The notes below the pieces were generated by a model. The model was not told the origin of the DNA. It saw nothing but the letters and a program-made list of their open reading frames with translations, and made no database searches. Source: Cherax quadricarinatus (taxonomy: Eukaryota > Arthropoda > Malacostraca > Decapoda > Parastacidae). Taken from it: a stretch of DNA of 64,000 bases. The translations under genes were made by a program, and so were the position numbers. The DNA lies in assembly GCF_038502225.1 (NCBI RefSeq), contig NC_091300.1:51581180-51645179 (forward strand), read 5' to 3'. Below, piece after piece: positions 49,548-61,396 of this stretch. Position 1 is the first letter of the stretch, and the number at the start of each line of letters is the position of its first letter.

Positions 49548-52285
49548 TGGGGATTACAATGTTCCAACTTAATGTTCAACATTTCTTTAATAACCGTTAC
49601 CTCCTTGAAGTTGAACTACATAATTACAATCCTCTTGAATGAGACAGCTGCGAGAGTTGATCAACATATTAAATTACGTGGCTACTCTACTGTGGAGTAG
49701 TGATAGGAACTGGATATTTTCCCCCGAGACAACAATATATAGTCAATTCCTATACATAGGATATTAAGCAGAAATATTCCAACAATTCTAGCGGGAGATT
49801 TTAATGCTCATCACCCTGCCCTCTTTAACTGTGGAGTTGGTATTCCACTGGGTGACTTGAAAGGAAAACAACTATTTAATATCATGACAGCCAGAAACTT
49901 GTCATTTCAAGGCCCATTCTTTAAATCGTATATTGGTCCTCATCCAGGGACACCAGATATAGTCCTGACAGAGACTGTGACCTCTTTCATTGTCGTATCT
50001 CTCCTGGTGGAAATGTAGGATCTGACCATATCCCTGTTATAATAAAACTACAAACTTCTCCATTTAGAATACCTGTATCTGCTAAATCCAATCTCAACAC
50101 CCTAGGATTTGACCCCTTCAGGGCATTTCTGGGTGAAGATGAAATTGTGTCGTTGGAAAATTTACCTTCCACTGCAATTGACGAAGCGATCAGGTCCCTT
50201 CACAATCGAATAATTGATGCTACTAATGCAAATTGCCAATTAGCTTCCATAAAGACCTACCAACAATATAAACCTACTAGGGAAATTAGAGATGCTTTGA
50301 GAAATTATCAAAGAGAATGTCGAAGGCATCTTCAAACGCGACAACCACCAGTAGCTACATTGCACAGATTGAGACAAGAATTAATTAACATGATAAGTCA
50401 TCACAAACGTGACTTATGGAAACTGCTAGTTCTCCAAGCTAATCAGTATAAACGTGAGCCAGCAAAATTTTGGAGTAAGATCCGACAACTTTTAGGGCCA
50501 AAGCACAAGGCTCCTAACTACCTAATTCATACCTTCACTGATGAGGATGATGATGTTGAGATTAAACTTGATGATCCACAGGACAAGGCTAATTTAATGG
50601 GTGATGTATGGGAGAAAATTCTCTCCCACAATAACAGTCGTCGATTTAACAATAATCACTATCAGTTGGTAAATGAATGGAGAGATGAGAACTTAGATGA
50701 TCTACAACCACTACCTTCCATCGATACATCAACTCTTGAAGATGCCCACCCGCTTACTAGACCTATTACATTACTCGAGATGAGTCAGGTTATTGGAAGA
50801 ATGCGAAACAAAGCCCCTGGTCTCTCTGGAATAACAATGAAACAAATAAAGTTCCTACCCAGAAATTGTAAACAGTCTTTGGTTAATATCTTTAATGTCA
50901 TCTTGGCCTCAGGACATTTTCCAGTTGTTTTTAAGACTGCTAGGATGATCTTTCTTGCTAAACCCAATAAAGACATCCATCAACCAGGGAACTATATCCT
51001 TACTTGAAGTCACTGGGAAAGTTCTTGAGAAGATCATTTCCAACAGACTGAACTACTATATGGAGTTTAATCACCTTTTTACTGAAAAACAGTTTGGCTT
51101 TAGGACACATAGAGGTACCCATCATGGAATAAATATTTTCGATACTGTAGCGAGTCTGAAACATCAGGTCAATCTTGCTGTAATTGCCACCAGAGATGTT
51201 CATAAAGCTTTTGATAGCTTATGGCATGATGGTCTTATATACAAACTTATTGACCTACCTAACCATAACTGGACCTGTCTCAGATTAATATATAACTTCT
51301 TAACTCAAAGAAAAATCATTCCCACCTTTAACGGCAAGTCAACAGAGCCTTTTATACCAACAGCTGGTGTCCCACAAGGTTCTTGTCTTAGTCCAATTCT
51401 ATTCAACATTTATGTGAATGATTTTCCTCAACCAGAGTTTAATGATACAATTATAACGCAGTTTGCAGATGATGTTATCCATGTCGTCTCATCAACTCCG
51501 GTAACAGGAAAATACAAGTATGAGAGAGTCATAGAAAAAATGAATATTGAATTTCGTCGAACATCTAATTGGGAAAAGAAATGGAGAATTACGACAAACC
51601 CTGACAAAGTCCTGGTTAGCACAATAGGATGTGTTGCATCAACCATCGAAGATAAAGGGGGGGTATCTCCATAAGAGGTACATCTGTAGCCATTAGAAAC
51701 CCTAACAAGATCTTGGGATATGAAATAGACAGGCTGCTCCACTTAACATCTCATGTAAATAAAAAGATCAACACAGCCAAAGCCGGTCTTAACAGTCTCT
51801 TTAGATTTAATCAAGCTCCTCCACATGTCAAAAAACATCTGTATAAAATGATAATAAGACCAATACTCTAATACCCATGTGTCCCAATGACATTAACAAC
51901 AAAGACCAACATGCTACGGTTGCAACGGGTCCAGAATAGAGCTCTCCGCTTTATTACGGGCACCAGGAGGAGAGACAGAGTTAAACTGGCAGATTTACAC
52001 GTACAACAGGATATTACTGCCTTAAATGTACGCCTTGACACCCTGAAGAAGAAACAACTCTATGCAATGCAAGAACTCTACATGCCAGACAGAGAATATC
52101 CTTTCCAAGTTGAAAATACCACTGACTATATCATTAATACTCCTCACAGGTCCCAAAGAATGACTATCCCGCAGAGGCTGCGTCGTTTCATCCATAAAGA
52201 CGATTACCATCGACCAATGATCTTGAGCAACCTCCCTGCAGATGAAGATGATTGGCTAACACCAGAACCCTTCTATGTCTATTGA
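49547..52285 (+). pseudogene. Jockey/I-like LINE ORF2 (endonuclease-RT), multiple breaks
   Basis: It begins at an ATG (49547-49549) with MFQLNVQHFFNNRYLLEVEL, then in a shifted frame ILLNETAARVDQHIKLRGYS. After further breaks, ILAGDFNAHHPALFN appears (49795-49840), and in another frame GSDHIPV (near 50010-50035). The RT has NKAPGLSGITMK, LIFL/IFLAKPNKD, a frame change near 50990, SLLEVTGKVLEKII, AFDSLWHDGL, GVPQGSCLSPILFNIYVNDF and QFADDVIHVV (51460-51480). A shift in a G run at 51655-51662 and a TAA near 51870 follow, before the C-terminal part ends at 52285. Clade placement needs a tree. Confidence 0.82.
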
Positions 52286-52436
52286 GAATATTATCGCCCC
52301 TAATTATGGAGATATCATGTATAACATTTCTACTTCCACATCTACTGATATAAATTAATGTGATATAAAGTAATTCTCATGAGTTGTCCAGATAATTATC
52401 GCCTTGTCTTGTTCAAATATTCGTTATGCAATCGCA

Positions 52437-52462
52437 AAAAAAAAAAAAAAAAAAAAAAAAAA
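52437..52462 (+). repeat. Poly-A tract
   Basis: About 26 A residues downstream of the LINE ORF2; likely the 3' end or an A-rich part of its tail. Confidence 0.7.
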
Positions 52463-52734
52463 CAGCATTTGCAACTTGTATATTTACTACTAATTCAGTG
52501 TTATGTACCTATATATCTGTTATATCTATGTGACTCTGATGGGTTAGTATTATACCTCCTCAAGAATTTTCTATTATTACACATACATTTTTTACATTGC
52601 ACCAAAGTGGATGGCCCACTTACCTTTTATATCCTACCTCACTCCCCCTCCCACCTTTTCCAATATTTCTATCCTTACCCATCCTTCTTCCTTACCCACC
52701 TTACCAAAGACTCTGGTCAAAAGAAGAAGGAGGT

Positions 52735-54572
52735 TACCTTCACCAGTCAGTGGCTGTGTGGTTACCTTCACCAGTCAGTGGCTGTGTGGTTACCTTCACC
52801 AGTCAGTAGGTGTGAGGTTACCTTCACCAGTCAGTGGCTGTGTGGCTACCTTCACCAGTAAGTGGCTGTGTGGTTACCTTCACCAGTCAGTGGTTGTGTG
52901 GTTACCTTCACCAGTCAGTGGTTGTGTGGTTACCTTCACCAGTAAGTGGCTATGTGGTTGCCTTCACCAATCAGTGGGTGTGAGGTACCTTTACCAGACA
53001 GTGAGTGTGAAACTACCTTCACCGGTCAGTGGGTTTGTGGTTACCTTCACTAGTCAGTGGATGTGAGACTACCTTCACCAGTCAATGGGTGAGAGGCTAC
53101 CTTCAACAGTCAGTGGGTGTGAGGATGCCTTTACCAGTCAGTGGGTGTGAGGATGCCTTTACCAGTCAGTGGGTGTGAGGTTACCTTCACCAGTCAGTGG
53201 CTGTGTGGTTACCTTCACCAGTCAGTGGCTGTGTGGTTATCTTCACCAATCAGTGGGTGTGAGGTACCTTTACCAGTCAGTGAGTGAGACTACCTTCACC
53301 AGTCAGTGGGTGTGTGGCTACCTTCACTAGTCAGTGGATGTGAGACTACCTTCACCAGTCAGTGGGTGAGAGGCTACCTTCAACAGTCAGTGGGTGTGAG
53401 GCTGCCTTTACCAGTCAGTGGGTGTGAGACTACCTTCACCAGTCAGTGGGTGGGAGGCTACCTTCAACAGTCAGTGGGTGTGAGACTACCTTCACCAGTC
53501 AGTGGGTGAGAGGCTACCTTCAAGAGTCAGTGGGTGTAAGACTACCTTCACCAGTCAGTGGGTGGAAGGCTACCTTCAACAGTCAGTGGGTGTGAGACTA
53601 CCTTTACCAGTGAGTGGGTGAGAGGCTACCTTCAACAATCAGTGGGTGTAAGACTACCTTCACCAGTCAGTGGGTGGGAGGCTACCTTCAACAGTCAGTG
53701 GGTGTAAGACTACCTTCACCAGTCAGTGGGTGAGAGGCTACCTTCAACAGTCAGTGGGTGTAAGACTACCTTCACCAGTCAGTGGGTGAGAGGCTACCTT
53801 CACCAGTCAGTGGGTGGGGGGCTACCTTCAACAGTCAGTGGGTGTAAGACTACCTTCACCAGTCAGTGGGTGTGAGACTACCTTCACCAGTCAGTGGGTG
53901 GGAGGCTACCTTCACCAGTCAGTGGGTGTAAGACTACCTTCACCAGTCAGTGGGTGAGAGTGTACCTTCAACAGTCAGTGGGTGTATGACTACCTTCACC
54001 AGTCAGTGGGTGAGAGGCTACCTTCAACAGTCAGTGGGTGTAAGACTACCTTCACCAGTCAGTGGGTGAGAGGCTACCTTCAACAGTCAGTGGGTGTAAG
54101 ACTACCTTCACCAGTCAGTGGATGAGAGGCTACCTTCAACAGTCAGTGGGTGTGAGACTACCTTCACCAGTCAGTGGGTGAGAGGCTACCTTCAACAGTC
54201 AGTGGGTGTGAGACTACCTTCACCAGTCAGTGGGTGAGAGGCTACCTTCAACAGTCAGTGGGTGTGAGACTACCTTCACCAGTCAGTGGGTGAGAGGCTA
54301 CCTTCAACAGTAAGTGGGTGTAAGACTACCTTCACCAGTCAGTGGGTGAGAGGCTACCTTGAACAGTCAGTGGGTGTAAGACTACCTTCACCAGTCAGTG
54401 GGTGAGAGGCTACCTTGAACAGTCAGTGGGTGTGAGACTACCTTCACCAGTCAGTGGGTGGGAGGCTACCTTGAACAGTCAGTGGGTGTAAGACTACCTT
54501 CACCAGTCAGTGGGTGAGAGGCTACCTTGAACAGTCAGTGGGTGTAAGACTACCTTCACCAGTCAGTGGGTT
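52735..54572. repeat. 28-bp satellite array, about 65 copies
   Basis: Unit ctaccttcaccagtcagtgg followed by gtgtgaga. From about 53340 two variants alternate (caccagtca with gtgaga, caacagtca with gtgtaa), giving a 56-bp higher-order unit. The first 600 bp are the ggctgtgtggtta variant shared with 48836-49045. Confidence 0.95.
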
Positions 54573-54638
54573 GAGTATTATTATTATTTTTCTTAATTGT
54601 TGTTAATAATAATAATATTAATAATGAAAATAATATTT

Positions 54639-54715
<77 letters not shown>

Positions 54716-54716
54716 T
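54573..54716. repeat. (ATT)n microsatellite at the end of the satellite array
   Basis: Imperfect ATT/AAT units to 54640, then about 25 pure ATT units. Confidence 0.9.
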
Positions 54717-54854
54717 GATGTACTAGTAGTAGCAGGCCATTCAGAGCAAAGAGTGTTAGTTTCGATCCTCCGTTCACCTACTGCGTGACAGACACGCTAC
54801 TCCCCACCAGTGTATTTAAAAACCAGTGACTGGAACAACTGTATGAGGATGCTT

Positions 54855-55125
54855 TACGGAGCCAGTATAGGTGAAGCGCCCCAGATCAGCCAGTGGTAGG
54901 AACAGTGGTGTTAGTCTTTCTTCACCCACCACTGGTAGGAGCAGTGGTGTGAGGCTTCCTTTCCCAACAGTGGTAGGAGAAGTGGTGTGAGGTTTCCTTA
55001 ACCCAACAATGATAGGAACAGTGATGTGAGGCTTCTTTGACCCAATAGTGGTAGGAGCAGTGGTGTGAGGCTACCTTGACCCACCGGTGGTAGGAGCAGT
55101 AATGTGATGCCTAGACCAGCCAGAG
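54855..55125. repeat. ~39-bp tandem repeat, about 6 diverged copies
   Basis: Units such as agtggtaggagcagtggtgt followed by gaggcttccttgacccaac. The phrase gtgtgaggct-ccttgac links it to the 28- and 39-bp families. Confidence 0.75.
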
Positions 55126-55346
55126 GCTGCAACAGTAACAGGTACTGGTAAACGACCTGTGGTACCAGGTCGTAACGATGCAGTGCCAGCAAGGAAGCAA
55201 TGAGGAAATATGTCCAGTAAAATTATGGACAAAAAAGCATACACCGGGGTGGTTTTTGAGTTCCCTTATTCTCCCACCCTCAAAATTATTTTCATTTATA
55301 TTTATAGTATGAGCAATAAACTTAACAGATGGCCTACTATGATTAA

Positions 55347-55365
55347 AGTATTAAGAGAGAGAGAA

Positions 55366-55456
<91 letters not shown>
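55347..55456. repeat. (GA)n microsatellite
   Basis: Over 100 bp of GA with a few A or C interruptions. Confidence 0.95.
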
Positions 55457-55458
<2 letters not shown>

Positions 55459-55785
55459 GCAAGAATGTGTACACACGCTCATACTGGCAGCTCCTAATGT
55501 ACCCATACAGAGACAGAGTCAAGTTGATCAACCCGAAGCTAGTGAGGACTGACCTCCAGAGTTGGGTGTAGAAATAAAGTCTACCTGGCACTCACTACCA
55601 CATCCTGACTGTTTGACTTTACAACTGGTAGTTGTAAATTCAACCAGAGAAGAAGTTACCCCGATACCAGTACTGATAATAAGTTATCAGGCGTTTGGCT
55701 TATTATGGATGAAATGCAGTGGGGGGTTATATGATGAATATGGAATAAATGTGACGTACTGGGTGTATGCAACCGTGAGGCTGAA
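55457..55785. other. Non-coding spacer
   Basis: Roughly 330 bp between microsatellite and satellite; nothing recognised. Confidence 0.45.
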
Positions 55786-57990
55786 TGGATCAGTCGCTGG
55801 GTAGACCACCTGCCTGAGGCTGCCATGATCACTCGCTGGGTAGACCACCTGCCTGAGGCTGCCATGATCACTCGCTGGGTAGACCACCTGCCTGAGGCTG
55901 CCTTGATCAGTCGCTGAGTAGACCACCTGCCTGAGGCTGCCTTGATCAGTCACTGAGTAGACCACCTGCCTGAGGTTGCCTTGATCAGTCACTGAGTAGA
56001 CCAGTTGACTGAAACTGCCTTGATCAGTCGTTGGGTAGACCACCTGCCTGAGGCTGCCATGATCACTCGTTGGGTAGACCACCTGCCTGAGGCTGCCTTG
56101 ATCAGTCGCTGGGTAGACCACCTGCCTGAGGCTTCCTTGATCAGTCACTGAGTAGACCACCTGCCTGAGGTTGCCTTGATCAGTCACTGAGTAGACCAGT
56201 TGACTGAAACTGCCTTGATCAGTCGTTGGGTAGACCACCTGCCTGAGGCTGCCTTGATCAGTCGCTGGGTAGACCACCTGCCTGAGGCTGCCTTGATCAG
56301 TCGCTGGTTAGACCACCTGCCTAAGGCTGCCTTGATCAGTCGCTGGGTAAACCACCTGCCTGAGGTTACCTTGATCAGTTGCTGGGAAGACCACCTGCCT
56401 GAGGCTGCCTTGATCAGTCCCTGGGTAGACCACATGCCTGAGGTTACCTTGATCAGTCGCTGGGTAGACCACCTGCCTGAGGCTGCCTTGATCAGTCGCT
56501 GGGTAGACCACCTGCCTGAGGTTGCCTTGATCAGTCACTGGGTAGACCACATGCCTGAGGCTGCCTTGATCAGTCACTGAGTAGACCACATGCCTGAGGC
56601 TGCCTTGATCAGTCACTGAGTAGACCAGTTGGCTGAAACTGCCTTGATCAGTCCCGGAGAAGACCAGTTGGCTGAAACTGCCTTGATCAGTAGTTGGGTA
56701 GACCACCTGCCTGAGGCTGCCTTGATCAGTCATTGGGTAGACCACCTGCCTGAGGCTACCATGATCAATCATTGAGAAGACCACATGCCTGAGGATGCCC
56801 TGATCAGTCACTAGGAAGATCACCTGCCTCGGACTGAGTTGATCAGTCACTGAGTAGACCAGCTGCCTCAGACTGCCTTGATCAGTCACTGAGTAGACCA
56901 CATGTCTGAGGTTACCTTGATCAGTTGCTGGGTAGACCACATAACTGAGGCTGCCTTGATCAGTAGCTGGGTAGAGCACCTGCCTGAGGCTGCCTTGATC
57001 AGTCGCTGGGTAGACCACATGCCTGAGGTTACCTTGATCAGTCGCTGGCTAGACCACCTGCCTGAGGCTGCTTTGATCAGTCACTGGGTAGACCACCTGC
57101 CTGAGGTTGCCTTGTTCAGTCACTGGGTAGACCACATGCCTGAGGCTGCCTTGATCAGTCACAGAGTAGACCACCTGCCTGAGGTTACCTTGATCAGTCA
57201 CTGAGTAGAGCAGCTGCCTCAGACTGCCGTGATCAGTCACTGAGTAGGCCAGCTGCCTCAGACTGCCTTGATCAATCACTGAGAAGACCACATGCCTGAG
57301 GCTGCCTTGATCAGTCACTGGGTAGACCACCTGCCTCGGGCCGAGTTGACCAGTCACTGAGTAGACCAGCTGCCTCAGGCTGCCTTAATCAGTCGCTTAG
57401 TAGACCACCTGCCTCAGACTGCCTTAATCTGTCGCTGAGTAGACCACCTGTCTAAGATTACCTTGATCAGTCACTGGATAAACCACCTTCCTGAGGCTGC
57501 CTTGATCAGTTACTGAGTTGATCACCTGCCTGAGGCTGCCTTGATCAGTCACTGGGTAGACCACCTGCCTGAGGCTGCCTTGATCAGTCACTGGGTAGAT
57601 CACCTGCCTGAGGCTACCTTGATCAGTCTCTGGGTAGACCACATGCCTGAGGCTGCCTTGATCAGTCACAATGTAGACCAGCTGCCTCAGACTGCCTTGA
57701 TCAGTCACAATGTAGACTAGGTGCCTCAGACTGCCTTAATCAGTCCCAATGTTGTTTAGCTGTCTGAGGCTGCCTTGATAAGTCACAGGGTAGACCACCT
57801 GCCTGAGGCTGCCTTGATGAGTCACTGGGAAGACCACCTGCCTGAGGCTGCCTTGATCAGTCACTGGGTAGACCCCCGGCCTGAGGCTGCCCTGATAAGT
57901 CACTGAGTAGACCAGCTGCCTGAGGCTGCCTTGATCAGTCACAATGTTGACTAGTTGTCTGAGGCTGCCTTGATTAATCACTGTATCTGA
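55786..57990. repeat. 39-bp satellite array, about 56 copies
   Basis: Unit tagaccacctgcctgaggct followed by gccttgatcagtcgctggg. Being 13 codons long it gives repetitive open frames on both strands that are not genes. It shares the core gaggctgccttgaycagtc with the 28-bp family, with an extra 11 bp (accacctgcct). Confidence 0.95.
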
Positions 57991-58427
57991 GACTAATATG
58001 CCCAACAAGTGTATATCATTTCTTTGACTAACCATTCTGTGGTTCTATTAGAGATCACCACAGAAGCCTAGGATCTACTTGATCAAACCACAAGTAGGTG
58101 AAGCATCGTACTAAAACAAAGTTTCTCCTTTAGCTCTATTAGTCGTTTAAAGGCGTGCATGTTAATGAGGATCTCTGGTGCTTGACACTCGCTTCGTCAC
58201 CTTTAGTTTCACATCATTTCTGATCTTGTTAATTAGTGCAAACTGCAAAATAACAGATTTGTTGACTGGCGGAGCAACACTGACGTTATTTGTTATGACG
58301 TCCATTATGGTGGAACACACAAAAGGTCACGTAATTGTGATGCTCCTCAATAGTAGAAAAAAAGATATTTGACATTAAATTCAAGTTTTATCATATTCAA
58401 ATACACGTATACTCTCTCTTGTGTGTT
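57991..58427. other. Non-coding spacer, nothing recognised
   Basis: About 440 bp with no gene or repeat assigned. Confidence 0.45.
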
Positions 58428-58435
58428 TGTGTGTG

Positions 58436-58512
<77 letters not shown>

Positions 58513-58556
58513 TTTTTTGTGTGTGAGTGTGTGTGTGTGTGTTTGTGTGTGTGTGT
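58428..58556. repeat. (GT)n microsatellite abutting a LINE 3' end
   Basis: About 130 bp of GT with occasional T insertions, running directly into the LINE tail gtactcaccta. Confidence 0.93.
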
Positions 58557-61396
58557 ACTCACCTATTTGTACTCACCTATTTGTATTTGCAGGGGTCGAG
58601 TCACAGCTCCTGGCCCCGCCTCTTCGCTGATTGCTACTAGGTCCTCTCTCTCCCTGCCCCATGAGCTCTATCATACCTCGCCTTAAAACTATGTATGGTT
58701 CCTGCCTCCACCACATCACTTTCTAGGCTATTCCATAGCCTGACTACTCTATGACTGAAGAAATACTTCCTAACATCCCTTTGATTCATCTGAGTCTTCA
58801 ACTTCCAATTGTGACCTCTTGTGTCTGTGTCCCATCTCTGGAACATCCCGTCTTTGTCCACCTCGTCTATTCCGCGCAGTATTTTATATGTCGTTATCAT
58901 GTCTCCCCTGACCCTCCTGGCCTCCAGTGTCGTCAGGCCGATTTCCCTCAACCTTTCTTCATAGGACAATCCCCGTAGCTCTGGGACTAGTCTTGTTGCA
59001 AATCTTTGCACTTTCTCTAATTTCTTGACGTGCTTGACTAGGTGTGGATTCCAAACTGGTGCTGCATACTCCAGTATGGGCCTGACGTAAATGGTATACA
59101 GAGTCTTGAATGAATCCTTACTGAGGTATCGGAACGCTATCCGTAGGTTTGCCAGGCGCCCGTATGCTGCAGCAGTTATCTGATTGATGTGCGCCTCAGG
59201 AGATATGCTCGGTGTTATACTCACCCCCAGATCTTTTTCCTTGAGTGAGGTTTGCAGACTTTGGCCATCTAAACTATATTATGTCTGCGGTCTTCTTTGC
59301 CCTTCCCCAATCTTCATGACTTTGCATTGGCAGGGTTAAACTCAAGGAGCCAGTTGCTGGACCAGGCTTGTAGCCTGTCCAGGTCACTTCGTAGTCCTGC
59401 CTGATCCTCATCCGATTTGATTCTTCTCATTAACTTCACATCATCCGCAAACAAGGACACTTCTGAGTCTATCCCTTCCGTTATGTAATTCACATATACC
59501 AAGAACAGCACAGGTCCTAGAACTGACCCCTGTGGAGCCCCGCTTGTCACAGGCGCCCACTCTGACACCTCGTCACGTACCATGACTCGTTGTTGCCTCC
59601 TTGTCAGGTATTCTCTGATCCATTGCAGTGCCTTTCCTGTTATGTGTGCCTGATGCTCTAGCTTTTGCAGTAACCTCTTGTGAGGAACTGTGTCGAAGGC
59701 CTTCTTGCAGTCCAAAAAAATGCAGTAGATCCACCCCTCTCTCTCTTGTCTTACTTCTGTCACCTTGTCATAAAACTTTAGTAGGTTTGTGACACAGGAT
59801 TTTCCCTCCCCGAAACCATGTTGATTGTCAATTATACGCTTGTTTCTTTCCAGGTGCTCCACCACTCTCCTCCTGATGATCTTCTCCATGACTCTGCATA
59901 CTATACACGTTAGTGATACAGGTCTGTAGTTTAGTGCCTCATGTCTGTCTCCCTTTTTAAAAATTGGGACTACATTTGCCATCTTCCATACCTCCGGGAG
60001 TTGCCCAATATCTCTGCTCCCTCTTTAAGGACCCACGGAGAGATGTTGTCTGGTCCCACCGCCTTTGAGGTGTCAAGTTCGCATAGCAGCTTCTTCACCT
60101 CCTCCTTGGTTATATGTACCTCATCCTGCACTTGCTGGTGCACCCCCCTGTTCTGATTTTCTGGAGTCCTACTGGTTTCCACTGTAAATACTTCTTTGAA
60201 TCTCGTGTTGAGCTCCTGACATACCTCCCGGTCGTTTCTTGTGAATTCCCCATCACCCTTCCTCAGTCTGATTACCTGATCCTTGACTGTTGTTTACCTC
60301 CTGATGTGGCTGCACAACAGCTTCGGGTCAGTCTTGACTTTCGATGCTATGTCATTTTCGTATTGCCGCTGAGCCTCTCTTCTTATCTGTGCATATTCGT
60401 TTCTGGCTCTTCGGGTAATCTCTTTATTTTCCTGAGTTCTCTGTCTTCTGTACGTTTTCCATTCTCTAGTACACCTAATTTTTGCCTCCCTACACCTTTG
60501 GGTGAACCAAGGACTCGTTCTGTTCTTCCCCTTATTTCTGTTTCTCTTGGGAACAAACCTCTCCTCTGCCTCCTTGCATTTTGTTGCCACATAGTCCATC
60601 ATTTCTTGTAATGGTTTTCCTGTCAGTTACCTCTCCCACTGAATGTCTTGAAAGAAGTTCCTCAAGCCTGAGTTGTTCCCCCTTTTGTAGTTTGGTTTCC
60701 CCACCCTATTCCTGCTGCTCTCTCCACTTGGAGCTCAACTATGTAGTCGAAGCACAGAACCACATGATCACTAGCTCCCAGGGGCCTTTCATACATGATA
60801 TCCTCGATGTCAGAACTACTGAAGGTGAATACAAGGTCCAGTCTTGCTGGTTCATCCTCTCCTCTCTCTCTGGAAGTGTCTCTAACATGTTGATGCATGA
60901 GGTTTTCCAGTACCACATCCATCATCTTGGCTCTCCATGTTTCGGGACCCCCATGGGGCTCCAGGTTTTCCCAGTCAATCTCCTTGTGATTGAAATCACC
61001 CATAACTAGTAACTTTGCTCCCCCCATGTGTGCTCTCCTGGCCACCTCGGCTAGTGTGTCGACCATTGCTCTGTTGCTGTCATCGTATTCTTCTCTCGGC
61101 CTTCTGCAGTTCTGTGGTGGGTTGTACATTTCTGCAATTATCACCTTATGTCCGTCAGACTGGATTGTTCCTACTAAGTAGTCCCTTTCGCCCGTGCCAT
61201 CTATTCCTTCCATTTTCTCAAACCAACACTGGTTTTTAATGAGCAGTGCAACTCCTCCCCCTCTCCTCCCTCTGTCTTTCCTGAGGATTTGATATCCAGA
61301 TGGAAAGATTGAATCTGTTATTATTTTGGTGAGTTTTGTTTCTGTGAGTGCTATTATGTCTGGGGGTGTCTCCTTGATTCTTTCGTGCCACTCCTT
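58555..61396 (-). mobile_element. CR1/L2-group LINE, copy A (decayed)
   Basis: A minus-strand non-LTR element whose 3' end has two 14-bp units (tactcacctatttg on the plus strand) beside (GT)n. It is closely related to copy B to its right. It is cut off on the 5' side at about 61396, directly against the 3' tail of copy B, so either copy B inserted into it or it was 5' truncated there. No ORF1 is present. Confidence 0.85.
58637..61396 (-). pseudogene. LINE ORF2 (copy A), multiple frameshifts
   Basis: From the 5' side: endonuclease at 60662-61396 (LTETKL, GGGVALLIKNQ, LLVMGDFNHKEIDWENL, PLGASDHVV); a linker piece at 60294-60602 (YVATKCKEAEERFVPK); 59970-60182 (LLCELDTSKAVGPDNISPWV); RT at 59314-59982 (NYRPVSLTCIVC, AFDTVPH, GAPQGSVLGPVLFLVYV, LFADDVKL); and the C-terminal part at 58637-59224 (LEYAAPVWNPHL). 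The pieces lie in different frames, separated by small indels or gaps, when compared with copy B. The copy is dead. Confidence 0.87.

Larger units (their letters stand above)
49079..52734 (+). mobile_element. Broken Jockey/I-like LINE inserted in the 28-bp satellite
   Basis: A plus-strand non-LTR element: end of ORF1 (to 49547), endonuclease (49547-50130, frameshifted), RT (50140-51674) and C-terminal region (51662-52285), then 3' sequence with poly-A (52437-52462). The satellite is interrupted at 49045 and resumes at 52735. The 5' end is truncated inside ORF1. 52463-52734 is 3' of the poly-A and not assigned; it may be part of the insertion. Confidence 0.82.

Noticed and set aside
55687..57708. 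Repetitive open frames with a 13-residue period
   Set aside because: By-products of a 39-bp satellite; both strands are open equally.
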